Positions 1 to 7,352 are shown, counted from the stretch's first letter. The stretch: DNA of 11,740 nt from Treponema sp. (GCA_031268125.1 JAIRXT010000099.1:1-11740), one strand, 5' to 3'. The notes: generated by a model from the letters alone, not told the origin. A program made the numbers and translations.

Positions 1-2
1 GG

Positions 3-1625
3 ACAACCCCGCAGGCTTTTGGCGAAAAATTACACACCTATACCATAGTGGACGCCATCAATGACGGAAATGTCCTGCCCTTCCGCATTGACTTTATCAA
101 TACCGTTAAACAGAAAGAACATATCAAAGACAAAGATATAAGCGCCATAGATACCGAAAAAGCCCTGGCCGATCCAAGACGGGTTAAGAAAATCGTAAGC
201 TACATTCTTGACCATTTTGACCAAAAGACCATGCGCGGCAGTCCGTACACCCTTAAAGGGAGGCACATGACCGGTTTTAATTCGATCTTCGCCGTTGCCT
301 CTATCCCCATGGCAATGAAATATTACGGCGAATTCAAAAGACAGCTTGCGGAGAAAAACCACGGCCTGACAGCGGCTGTAATATACAGCTTCAGCGTCAA
401 CGAAGACGATCCGGAAGAAGCTCCCCTGCCGGATGAAGATTTTGAAACTGACAAACTTGATAAAACTTCCCGCGATTTTCTTGACGCGGCTATCGCCGAT
501 TACAACAAGACTTTTAATGTTAATTTTGATACTTCATCGGAGAAATTTCAAAACTATTATAAAGACCTCTCCCAGCGGGTAAAAAACCGGGAGATTGACC
601 TGCTCATCGTAGTCAATATGTTCCTGACAGGTTTTGACGCCACCACGCTTAATACCTTATGGGTAGACAAAAACCTCCGCCAGCATGGTTTAATCCAGGC
701 ATTTTCGCGTACCAACCGGATTCTCAATTCCGTTAAAACCTTTGGCAACATTGTTTGTTTCCGGGATTTGAAACAGGCCACCGATGACGCTATCGCCCTT
801 TTTGGGGACAAGGATGCCGGCGGCATAGTCCTCTTAAAAACATACAACGAGTATTATTACGGTTATGATGAAAAGGGAGAACATAAACCGGGGTATGAGG
901 AATTGATTGCCGCCCTGACCGGACAATTCCCCCTGGGGCAGCCGGTAACCGGAGAGGAATCGCAAAAGGCGTTTATACGGCTTTACGGCGCGATACTGAA
1001 ATTGAAAAATATTCTTGCCGCCTTCGACGATTTTGAAGGCAACGCGATTTTACCTGAAAGGGATTTTCAGGATTACCAAAGCGTGTATATCGACTTGTAT
1101 CAGAAATTTACAAAAGGCAGGGCAGCGGAAAAAGAAAATATCAACGACGACCTTGTTTTTGAAATAGAACTTATCCGGCAGATAGAAGTAAACATAGACT
1201 ATATTTTACTGCTTGTAGCAAAATACCATGAAACCAACTGTACCGACAAAAGTATCCTTACACAAATTGATAAGGCGGTAAACGCAAGTATCCGGCTCCG
1301 CAGCAAAAAAGAACTTATAGAAGCTTTTATATCAAGAGTCAATGTTTCGTCCAAAGTTGATGAAGACTGGCAAAAATTTGTCCGGGAACAGAAGGAAAAG
1401 GATTTATCGGCCCTGATTGCCGGGGAGAAACTTAAAGAAGAAGAAACCCGCCGTTTTATTGAAAATTCATTCCGTGACGGCTCTCTGAAAACAATAGGGA
1501 CAGACATTGACAAAGTAATGCCCCCGGTATCCCGTTTTTCCGGCGGCGGGGAACGGGCGGAGAAGAAGCAGGGTATCATCGAAAAACTGCTTTTGTTTTT
1601 TGAAAAATATCTTGGTTTGGTATAA
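3..1625 (+). CDS. hsdR: Type I restriction enzyme R subunit (HsdR), C-terminal part, cut by left window edge
   Basis: The frame is open to the left edge, so the 540 visible residues are the C-terminal half or so of a protein that normally exceeds 900 residues. A GTG at 48 is internal, because the sequence before it (codons from position 3, ending HTYTI) reads as the usual HsdR stretch leading into the VDAINDGNVLPF region. Visible SF2 helicase motifs are motif V, TGFDA (visible residues 209-213, nt 627-641), and motif VI, QAFSRTNR (nt 696-719), with VDKNLRQHGLIQ between them. HsdR is the ATP-dependent translocase and nuclease of type I restriction complexes, working with HsdM and HsdS. The nuclease and Walker motifs must lie left of the window. 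After motif VI comes the family's helical C-terminal domain, rich in charged residues. The phrasing resembles the EcoR124I-like branch (inference). The gene is AT-richer than everything to its right, which fits horizontal acquisition. It converges with rlmE across 46 bp. Confidence 0.93.
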   Translation, partial: TTPQAFGEKLHTYTIVDAINDGNVLPFRIDFINTVKQKEHIKDKDISAIDTEKALADPRRVKKIVSYILDHFDQKTMRGSPYTLKGRHMTGFNSIFAVASIPMAMKYYGEFKRQLAEKNHGLTAAVIYSFSVNEDDPEEAPLPDEDFETDKLDKTSRDFLDAAIADYNKTFNVNFDTSSEKFQNYYKDLSQRVKNREIDLLIVVNMFLTGFDATTLNTLWVDKNLRQHGLIQAFSRTNRILNSVKTFGNIVCFRDLKQATDDAIALFGDKDAGGIVLLKTYNEYYYGYDEKGEHKPGYEELIAALTGQFPLGQPVTGEESQKAFIRLYGAILKLKNILAAFDDFEGNAILPERDFQDYQSVYIDLYQKFTKGRAAEKENINDDLVFEIELIRQIEVNIDYILLLVAKYHETNCTDKSILTQIDKAVNASIRLRSKKELIEAFISRVNVSSKVDEDWQKFVREQKEKDLSALIAGEKLKEEETRRFIENSFRDGSLKTIGTDIDKVMPPVSRFSGGGERAEKKQGIIEKLLLFFEKYLGLV

Positions 1626-1671
1626 GGCCGGATACCACAAATAATATACAAAGGCGCCATGCACGGCGGTC

Positions 1672-2352
1672 CTATTGAGCGGCCTTTCGCCCCAGCCCCA
1701 CATAGTAGGTCTCAAAAGATCCGCTGCGGCAGGCCGCGGGTTTAAAGGCACGGCCGGAGTCAAAGAGACCCCGGATTTTTACCAGAAGCCCCGCGGTATC
1801 CCCGCCCTGGAACACCTTAACCACCAGACTGCCCCCCCTTTCCAGAGTGCTTTCCGCGTAACCCAGGGCCGTTTCCGCCAGTTCCAGAGAACGCAGGGTG
1901 TCCACCTGGCGGCTGCCGGTGGTCGGGGGGGCGGCATCGCAGAGAACCAGCCGGTAGGGACCCTTTTCCGCAAGCTTTTCCCGGATCTCCGGTGCGGTAA
2001 TATCCCCGCAGAGGAAAAAAAAGTTCCCCCCCTCAAAAAGCCCCCGGTCATAACGGCGGGAAAGGGGGGAAAGATCCGCTGCGGCAAGGAACCCGGCCCC
2101 GGCCAGCCTGCGCAGGACGTAAAGGCTCCAGCTCCCCGGGGCGGCCCCCAGGTCCAGGACCCGGAACTCCTTTTTTAACGGCGCCAAAGGTGGCGGCGAA
2201 GAAGACTGCGCCGGGGTGGTCCTGCCGCGGAGCCCCGCGGGAATCAGACGGAATTTTTCATCCATCTCCTGTAGCTTGTAAACTGAACGGGCTGGGTAGC
2301 CCTCTTTCTGGGCCCTTAGGGACCAGGTATCCGGCTTTTCGTAGGGCGTCAT
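1672..2352 (-). CDS. rlmE: RlmE/FtsJ-type 23S rRNA 2'-O-methyltransferase
   Basis: A 226-residue SAM-dependent Rossmann methyltransferase. The family methylates the ribose 2'-O of U2552 in the 23S A-loop late in 50S assembly. Motif I is VLDLGAAPGSW (residues 65-75). The K-D-K-E catalytic tetrad is complete: K26 in RSVYKLQEMDEKF, D139 in CDAAPP, K179 in LVVKVFQGGD and E214 in SFETYYVGLGRK. The protein begins with the expected basic segment, so the ATG at 2352 is the natural start, although no Shine-Dalgarno is visible. Residues about 40-61, between the first helix and motif I, form a Ser/Pro-rich insertion (SSSPPPLAPL) of roughly 20 residues relative to E. coli RlmE. The gene is divergent from the polyprenyl synthase with only 18 bp between start codons, and convergent with hsdR. 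A closely related archaeal/eukaryal FtsJ substrate cannot be excluded, but bacterial RlmE is the simplest reading. Confidence 0.92.
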   Translation of the reverse strand: MTPYEKPDTWSLRAQKEGYPARSVYKLQEMDEKFRLIPAGLRGRTTPAQSSSPPPLAPLKKEFRVLDLGAAPGSWSLYVLRRLAGAGFLAAADLSPLSRRYDRGLFEGGNFFFLCGDITAPEIREKLAEKGPYRLVLCDAAPPTTGSRQVDTLRSLELAETALGYAESTLERGGSLVVKVFQGGDTAGLLVKIRGLFDSGRAFKPAACRSGSFETYYVGLGRKAAQ

Positions 2353-2353
2353 T

Positions 2354-2362
2354 TGCTATAAT
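2354..2362 (+). promoter_or_regulatory. Extended -10 promoter of the polyprenyl synthase gene; likely leaderless transcript
   Basis: TGCTATAAT is a perfect TGn extended -10 with consensus TATAAT at 2357-2362. Exactly 8 nt follow before the ATG at 2371, so a start site 7-9 nt after the hexamer falls on or just before the A of the ATG. No Shine-Dalgarno is present. No good -35 lies 16-18 bp upstream (sequence around 2334-2339 is GCTTTT), which an extended -10 tolerates. The site lies in the 18-bp gap between divergent start codons. Confidence 0.65.
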
Positions 2363-2370
2363 CTTGCCCT

Positions 2371-3444
2371 ATGGATGGGGAAATAAACCAGAGGCTTGAG
2401 AAGATCGAGGCGGTTTTGGATACATGGCTGCCCGCGGCCCCCGATTCCGGCTGGGCATCCCGGGTCTTTCCCGGTCTGGCCCCGGAATTTCTTAAGGATC
2501 TGATCCTGCCCTGCCGGGATCTGCTTTCCCGGGGGGGCAAGCGCTGGCGGCCCCTGCTCATGACCCTGGTCTGCGAAACCCTGGGGGGGGGCGATGCGGC
2601 CCTGCCCCTGTCGCCGCTGGTGGAATTCTGCCATAACGCCAGCCTTATCCATGACGATATCGAAGACAACTCCGACCAGCGCCGGGGCGGCCCGGCGGTA
2701 CACTTGGTCTACGGGACCGATGCGGCCATTAACTCGGGGAGTTTTTTCTATTTCCTCCCCCTGGCCTGTGTCGAGGCCTGGGATGTTCCCGCGGAACGGA
2801 AGGCGCAGGTCCTGGAAGTCTGGGGGCAGTACATGCGGCGGCTCCATCTGGGGCAGTCCATGGATATCCACTGGCACCGGGACTTCGATTCCCTCCCCGA
2901 TCCGGAGGCCTACTACACCATGTGCGGGCTTAAAACCGGCTGCCTGGCCCGGCTTGCCGCAGTTTTGGGGGTCCTGGCAGCCTTTCCCGAAGCAGGGGGC
3001 CGGGCCCCCCGGACCGGGGAAGCGGCGGAACGGCTGGGGGCGGCGGCGGAAAAACTGGGGGTGGGCTTTCAAATTCTGGATGATGTAAAGAATCTCCGCA
3101 CCGGGCTTCCCGGAAAGAAGCGGGGGGATGACGTGGTGGAGGGGAAAAAGAGCCTTCCGGTACTCCTCTATCTGCACGGCGGGGATAGGGCCGAATCCGG
3201 CCAAAGGCGGGCCCTGGTAAAACGCTGTTTCAACAGGGCCAGGGCGGGGGGAGTTATGGTCCCGGAAGTGGAAGAACTGATCGGCGCCCTGGAAGCCGCG
3301 GGGGTTCTGGAAAAGGCCCTGACACAGGGGCATACCCTGATTCGGGAAGCGGCGGAGGTCTTCGCGGCCCCTTCGATTGCCGGTCTTCACACGGAGGAAG
3401 AAGGCCGCCGGCTCCTGGCGGGGCTTGTCGGTCTTATCAGCTAG
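2371..3444 (+). CDS. Trans-polyprenyl diphosphate synthase (IspA/IspB-like)
   Basis: A 357-residue all-helical isoprenyl synthase that condenses allylic diphosphates with isopentenyl diphosphate. Motifs in order: GGKRWRP at 55-61 (substrate diphosphate binding), the first Asp-rich motif LIHDDIEDNSDQRRG with DDIED at 95-99, the RR pair at 104-105, the second Asp-rich region FQILDDVKN with DDVKN at 237-241, and a downstream GKKSLPVLLYL. The second motif ends in Asn instead of the usual Asp. The residue five before the first motif is Ala90 rather than an aromatic, so the product may be longer than farnesyl diphosphate (inference), possibly for a quinone or carrier lipid; the product cannot be fixed from sequence. 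The start is the first ATG, placed 8 nt after a TATAAT box with no ribosome site. A DUF151 gene follows after 3 bp, so the two are probably co-transcribed. Confidence 0.88.
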   Translation: MDGEINQRLEKIEAVLDTWLPAAPDSGWASRVFPGLAPEFLKDLILPCRDLLSRGGKRWRPLLMTLVCETLGGGDAALPLSPLVEFCHNASLIHDDIEDNSDQRRGGPAVHLVYGTDAAINSGSFFYFLPLACVEAWDVPAERKAQVLEVWGQYMRRLHLGQSMDIHWHRDFDSLPDPEAYYTMCGLKTGCLARLAAVLGVLAAFPEAGGRAPRTGEAAERLGAAAEKLGVGFQILDDVKNLRTGLPGKKRGDDVVEGKKSLPVLLYLHGGDRAESGQRRALVKRCFNRARAGGVMVPEVEELIGALEAAGVLEKALTQGHTLIREAAEVFAAPSIAGLHTEEEGRRLLAGLVGLIS

Positions 3445-3447
3445 TCT

Positions 3448-4128
3448 ATGACAGATGAAATGTTGGAAGCAGAAATATGGAGCGTCGCCCACATTGACCA
3501 GGGCGATGCGATTCTGCTGCGGCCCCTGGATTCAGACACGGTGGTGCCCATCTTTATCGGGCATGTTGAAGCCCACGCCATTCTCCTGGGGCTGGGGGAT
3601 GTAAAAGTAAAACGCCCCCTTACCTGCGATATCCTTTTGGAGCTATCCCGGCATCTGGGACTCAGCCTGTTCCGGGTAGAGGTTTACGAAATCCGGGAAG
3701 ATACCTTCTATGCCCGGCTTTTATTTTCCGGCAGGGAATACTCCGGACTAAGGCCGCTGGTTATCGACAGCCGTCCTTCCGATGCCATAGCCCTGGCAAT
3801 CCGGGAGAAGTGCAGGGTCTACATCGCTTCCCAGGTGCTGGACGAGGCCGGAGTTCCCGCGGAGGTCTTCATCGAAGAGGGTGCAGCCTCCAAAGGCCCG
3901 GGGAATCCACCGGCCCCCCAGGGCCCGGGGACTCCGGAGACTCCGGGGACTTCAAGAAAGGACCCCGGCGAAATCCTCCAGGGGGAGGGGGACAATCCCC
4001 TGGCAACAAGGCGGCGCCAGCTCCGGACGGAACTGGAAATGGCCGTCGAGGAGGAAGCCTATGAGCGGGCCGCGGAGATTCGGGATCTCCTAATTCTTCT
4101 GGACCAACAATCGGCGCAGGAACCGTGA
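3448..4128 (+). CDS. DUF151 bifunctional-nuclease-domain protein with C-terminal UVR motif
   Basis: A 226-residue protein in two parts. Residues about 4-145 form a BFN/DUF151 domain, recognised by the opening LRPLDSDTVVPIFIGHVEAH and the signature DSRPSDAIALAIR at 107-119. Plant members of this family were reported to have nuclease activity, but bacterial function is unproven. Residues about 189-219 form a UvrB/UvrC (UVR) helical hairpin: LRTELEMAVEEEAYERAAEIRDLL is split here as LRTELEMAVEEE, then AYERAAEIRDLL. UVR motifs mediate protein contact in UvrB-UvrC and also occur in Clp adaptors and related proteins. A Gly/Pro-rich linker at 146-185 joins them and contains a 9-nt tandem repeat. The ATG lies 3 nt after the stop of the polyprenyl synthase with no Shine-Dalgarno, so translation is probably coupled. 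A role in DNA repair or stress proteolysis is conceivable but not shown. Confidence 0.85.
   Translation: MTDEMLEAEIWSVAHIDQGDAILLRPLDSDTVVPIFIGHVEAHAILLGLGDVKVKRPLTCDILLELSRHLGLSLFRVEVYEIREDTFYARLLFSGREYSGLRPLVIDSRPSDAIALAIREKCRVYIASQVLDEAGVPAEVFIEEGAASKGPGNPPAPQGPGTPETPGTSRKDPGEILQGEGDNPLATRRRQLRTELEMAVEEEAYERAAEIRDLLILLDQQSAQEP
3927..3953 (+). repeat. Three 9-nt tandem repeats in the DUF151 linker
   Basis: GGGGACTCC, GGAGACTCC and GGGGACTTC stand head to tail and are in frame, encoding Thr-Pro-Gly/Glu type triplets. The unit length is a multiple of three, so copy-number change would lengthen or shorten the linker without breaking the frame. Confidence 0.75.
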
Positions 4129-4167
4129 AAAGCACCTTAAAAATCCGGCAGCCCCTCAAAGATCCGG

Positions 4168-4196
4168 CTGTAAAACCGATATTAGTATGATACAAT
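4168..4196 (+). promoter_or_regulatory. Promoter of the LysM-M23 peptidase gene
   Basis: TGATACAAT (4188-4196) is an extended -10 with hexamer TACAAT at 4191-4196 (5 of 6 consensus bases). Seventeen bases upstream, CTGTAA at 4168-4173 is a weak -35. Transcription would begin near 4203, giving a leader of about 17 nt that contains the AAAGGAG ribosome site. This indicates the peptidase is expressed separately from the polyprenyl synthase/DUF151 pair. Confidence 0.55.
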
Positions 4197-4205
4197 TGCG
4201 CTGAG

Positions 4206-4212
4206 AAAGGAG
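4206..4212 (+). promoter_or_regulatory. Shine-Dalgarno that fixes the TTG start of the M23 peptidase
   Basis: AAAGGAG lies 7 nt before TTG at 4220-4222. No in-frame ATG or GTG with comparable spacing is nearby, so TTG is the initiation codon. Confidence 0.8.
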
Positions 4213-4219
4213 TATATCT

Positions 4220-5257
4220 TTGGCGCTAAAATTTTCGGAATCTCCTATTGGGTTGAAGTTTCCGGCATGGGTAAAAAAGACCTTTTGTACCGAAACCTGG
4301 CTTTGGAGCTGCCGTCTCTTTGTCCGGCTGGTCCTGCTCGCCGCCAGTATTCGTCTTTTCCCCATGCAGAGTTTGTTCGTTGCCCGTGCCCAGGAACCGG
4401 TTGTAGAAACGGGGGTTGGCGGCGGCGCTTATCCCCAGGGCGGAAGCCCCGGAAGTTTCCAGGAAGAAATAGCGCCGGACGGCGATCCGGCGCTGGCCGG
4501 CATCCCGGAACCGGAACTGTTCTCCAAGCCGCGGATGCTCCTTTCGGAATCCTACCGGGTGGAACGGGGAGACATCATAAGTAACCTGGCCATAAAATTC
4601 GGCCTGAATCAAGACACCATCATTTCATACAACGCCGTAAAAAATACCCGGCTCCTGCAGATAGGCCAGATCCTCAGAATCCCCAACCAGGACGGAATTC
4701 TCCACACGGTAGTTCGCGGCGATACCCTCAGCGGTTTGGCGGAAAAGTACCAGTCCGCTCCCGAAGATATTAAAACGGTAAACGAGCTGTTCTCCGATTC
4801 CATCCGTGAAGGAACCACCCTGTTCATCCCCGGCGCCCGGCTTGACTGGGTGAACCTGCAGGAGATCAACGGGGACCTCTTTATCTGGCCCGTTTCGGGA
4901 CGCATCACCTCCCCCTACGGCTACCGGAACAGTCCCTTTACCGGGATCAGGCAGTTTCACGGGGGAATAGACCTTGGCGTCATAAGCGGTACCCCCATCC
5001 GCGCCGCCATGTCGGGCCGGGTTATCGTGGCGGGCTGGAGCGACATCTACGGCAATTACGTGGTGGTAAGCCACCATTCGGGGTACCGGACCCTTTACGG
5101 CCACATGAGCCTGATCCGGGTAAAATCCGGGGAGTACGTTACCACCGGCCAGCGGCTGGGGGATGTGGGCAGTACCGGGCTTAGTACCGCTCCCCATCTG
5201 CATTTTACGGTCTATAAAAACGGCGTAACGGTAAATCCCCGCAGCCTGATGAAGTAG
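4220..5257 (+). CDS. Exported LysM-LysM-M23 peptidoglycan endopeptidase
   Basis: A 345-residue wall-remodelling or daughter-cell-separation type enzyme. An N-terminal region of about 30 residues precedes a hydrophobic stretch (about 34-56) ending in ARA-QE, a plausible signal peptidase I site after residue 57. The hydrophobic core is interrupted by two Arg residues, so it may stay as an anchor. LysM 1 covers about 112-155 (YRVERGDIISNLAIKFGL) and LysM 2 about 162-205 (HTVVRGDTLSGLAEKY); LysM domains bind N-acetylglucosamine-containing glycan. The C-terminal M23 (LytM) domain at about 225-345 has all zinc and catalytic residues: H247 and D251 in HGGIDLG, H295 in LYGHMS, and H326/H328 in HLHF. 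An active metallo-endopeptidase is therefore expected, unlike degenerate EnvC/NlpD-type activators. It would act in the periplasm. The gene has its own promoter and strong ribosome site, and it converges with the unknown membrane-protein gene across 11 bp. Confidence 0.92.
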   Translation: MALKFSESPIGLKFPAWVKKTFCTETWLWSCRLFVRLVLLAASIRLFPMQSLFVARAQEPVVETGVGGGAYPQGGSPGSFQEEIAPDGDPALAGIPEPELFSKPRMLLSESYRVERGDIISNLAIKFGLNQDTIISYNAVKNTRLLQIGQILRIPNQDGILHTVVRGDTLSGLAEKYQSAPEDIKTVNELFSDSIREGTTLFIPGARLDWVNLQEINGDLFIWPVSGRITSPYGYRNSPFTGIRQFHGGIDLGVISGTPIRAAMSGRVIVAGWSDIYGNYVVVSHHSGYRTLYGHMSLIRVKSGEYVTTGQRLGDVGSTGLSTAPHLHFTVYKNGVTVNPRSLMK

Positions 5258-5268
5258 CCCCGCGCCTG

Positions 5269-7299
5269 TTATTTGGGGGAAACGTGTTCCTTCCCTATGA
5301 TGGACTCCACAAGGCGGAGAAACTTTGGGTCTAAAGTTCGGAAGGTTTCCAGGCTTGGGTCCAGAATATCACTGTTTATCAGGTGAAGCCCGTTTTGTTC
5401 CTGAATCGGTTCTCCTCCGGGTTCTTCCAGGGGCCGCAGGACGAAGGGCTTGCGGTTTTCAAGGAACAAAAAGGGCTGGTAGATAAGGGATTGTCCCCCC
5501 TCTTCAGTTATATCTTCCAAGCCGCTGTTTTCCCCCGCTTCATACTGACGGTTTTTTTGGGCCGTCCCCCTGGTTTCCTGTTCCGCATTGAAGAAAATTT
5601 CCCCCATCCTTTCAACGCCGGAAAAGCCGGGGGATTCAAAACTAAGGGAGGGTGAGGCCAGTTCCAATAAGGTTTCGTCTTCCCCCTCCGGGGCTTCCGG
5701 ATCGGGGCCGAACTCTATCCGGCTGGCCAGAGCGGCCAGTTCTTCCGGAGTTACCGGCTCGCCAATGGGGATATTTTTTACAGGTTCCGGTTCCGTCTTA
5801 TCCGTATTTCCCGCTGTAAAAGCCGCCGGGAAGATCTCCCCGGCGGAAGGCCCGTTTTCCGCACTAATTTTTTCCGGTATGTCCACTTTTTCCATTTCTT
5901 CTGCCTTGGGCGAATTTCCGGGGTCTTCCGGTGTTTCCACTACTTCCAATTCTTCCAGAATTTCCTGTCCTGCCGGTTCAAATTCCGCCGGTTTGGATAC
6001 CCCGGCCGGTTCCGCCCCATGAAGCGCTTTTTCGATAAGGGACCGGATTCTTTCCTCGTCAAATCCTGTAAACAAAAGGCCGCCGACAGCCGCAGTCAAT
6101 TCATCCCAGGACCGGTCAATAAGGGCATCGATCTTTTTTTTGTCTTTTCCGGTCCGGGGCAGCCCCCGCATCACCTCAAGCCGGACATCTTCCCGCCGCC
6201 GTTCCAGTTCCCGGCTCCAGCGTTTCCAGTCTATATCACCCTTATTCTCGTAGTATTGCCGGATCAGCAACCCTTGAAGACGCTTAAGTCTGGCCTGAAT
6301 TACCGCTATGTTATCCTGTTTCAGGCTGAAAAGCAGGAAAATCAGCAAAAAAACCGTAAGAAAAAAGGCGCCCAGAAGGATGAATCGCATCGCCGGCGGC
6401 AGGGTCAACTGATCTCCCCGCACCAGGCGGCCCATAAAAAACCCGGTTCCGGACTTTGCCGATACAAGCATCAGGGGTTCCGCCCCCGCCGGGTTTGTAT
6501 TGTATAAGGTAAGGTTACTTGTGTGCCAGGCCGTAGCGGCCTCCCGCTTGAATTCGCCGGGTTCCGCCGCGGGAAGACCAATCAAAAAACCATTGGGGGA
6601 ATCGACAACCGCGGCGCTCTCCCCGGTCCTAAGCTGCCCCTGCCGGATCAAATACCCGGTAACCGCCCGGGCGGAAAGAGTAAAAAGGGCGCTGCCCCGG
6701 TACACGTCAAGTGAATCGGAGAAAGGGTAGGAAAATATCAACTGTTCTTCGGCGCCGTCAAAGACAATCCGGCCTTGCTGCCCCTTCGCCGTTTCAACTT
6801 CCCCATAGGGCAGAACTCCGGGGCAATCCTGGTAACTCCGGTACGATGGGGCGGAATCTGTCCGGCTTAACAGATCGCCGTTCAGCGTGGAAAAGTGAAT
6901 CCCGCTGCCCCCGGCGTCTACAAAACGGATCGACTGCAGTCCCGGCTGGGAATTCATCAGCAAGCCGCAGCGTTCCGCCCGCGTACGAACATCCTCATCC
7001 TTCCTGCCGGGCAAAAAACTGCGTTTTACCGCATCATCCTCAAGGGTTTCCGCAAAACGGTTCTGCAGGCCGGTAAGCAGGGTATCAACAGTTTGGGTGA
7101 GCCGTTCAACATCCCCGTCCAGCGATTTAACAAGCTGGGGATAGTAAAAACGAAATTCTACCAGATCAAACAGGCCGGAAAAAGCCGCCAGGCTAAAGAC
7201 AGTAAAAAGTATTACCGATATGATTAAACTAAAGATGATCCTTTGAGGGAGGTTCATAGCTGCAGATTCGGTAAACTCCTGGCTACCAGTGTACTGCAT
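5269..7299 (-). CDS. Two-span membrane protein with a large extracytoplasmic domain; function unknown
   Basis: A 676-residue protein that I do not recognise by name. Residues about 21-43 are a first membrane span and 304-326 a second, leaving about 260 residues (44-303) outside the membrane. That domain has the layout of single sensor domains in chemoreceptors and sensor kinases (helix after TM1, then mixed sheet), but a Cache fold is only a guess. After TM2 comes a basic, probably helical segment (about 330-380, RLKRLQGLLIRQYY, RELERRREDVRLEV). There follows a very acidic, Pro/Glu-rich, low-complexity tail (about 430-600) and a final more conserved-looking block at about 620-676. No kinase, GGDEF, methyl-accepting or PP2C motif is visible. 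The ATG at 7299 is preceded by a TGn-TAAATT box with 8 nt spacing. An alternative start is the internal ATG at 7257, just before TM1. Neither has a Shine-Dalgarno. The gene is divergent from hflX and convergent with the M23 peptidase. Confidence 0.8.
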   Translation of the reverse strand: MQYTGSQEFTESAAMNLPQRIIFSLIISVILFTVFSLAAFSGLFDLVEFRFYYPQLVKSLDGDVERLTQTVDTLLTGLQNRFAETLEDDAVKRSFLPGRKDEDVRTRAERCGLLMNSQPGLQSIRFVDAGGSGIHFSTLNGDLLSRTDSAPSYRSYQDCPGVLPYGEVETAKGQQGRIVFDGAEEQLIFSYPFSDSLDVYRGSALFTLSARAVTGYLIRQGQLRTGESAAVVDSPNGFLIGLPAAEPGEFKREAATAWHTSNLTLYNTNPAGAEPLMLVSAKSGTGFFMGRLVRGDQLTLPPAMRFILLGAFFLTVFLLIFLLFSLKQDNIAVIQARLKRLQGLLIRQYYENKGDIDWKRWSRELERRREDVRLEVMRGLPRTGKDKKKIDALIDRSWDELTAAVGGLLFTGFDEERIRSLIEKALHGAEPAGVSKPAEFEPAGQEILEELEVVETPEDPGNSPKAEEMEKVDIPEKISAENGPSAGEIFPAAFTAGNTDKTEPEPVKNIPIGEPVTPEELAALASRIEFGPDPEAPEGEDETLLELASPSLSFESPGFSGVERMGEIFFNAEQETRGTAQKNRQYEAGENSGLEDITEEGGQSLIYQPFLFLENRKPFVLRPLEEPGGEPIQEQNGLHLINSDILDPSLETFRTLDPKFLRLVESIIGKEHVSPK

Positions 7300-7307
7300 G
7301 TCGAATC

Positions 7308-7316
7308 AATTTACCA
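7308..7316 (-). promoter_or_regulatory. Possible extended -10 of the membrane-protein gene
   Basis: Read on the minus strand, TGGTAAATT is a TGn extended -10 whose hexamer TAAATT matches 4 of 6 consensus bases, including the key T, A and final T. Eight nt separate it from the ATG at 7299. No convincing -35 is seen. It would give a leaderless message, as for the polyprenyl synthase and nadE. Confidence 0.35.
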
Positions 7317-7352
7317 GCAAACACAGCAGCAATTCTCAGTTTGGGAAAGGAT

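Noticed and set aside
1624..1686. AAGGCCG/CGGCCTT inverted pair around the hsdR-rlmE junction as a terminator
   Set aside because: The 49-nt loop, the lack of a T run and the overlap with rlmE coding sequence make it unconvincing.
2165..2215. Possible copy of the 62-bp repeat inside the rlmE insertion (shared GGTGGCGG)
   Set aside because: Only eight bases match and similarity stops at once, so it is chance in GC-rich DNA.
2356..3492. 378-residue open frame antisense to the polyprenyl synthase
   Set aside because: It is a GC-rich shadow frame, Pro/Gly-rich with no motif, covering a gene whose own motifs are intact.
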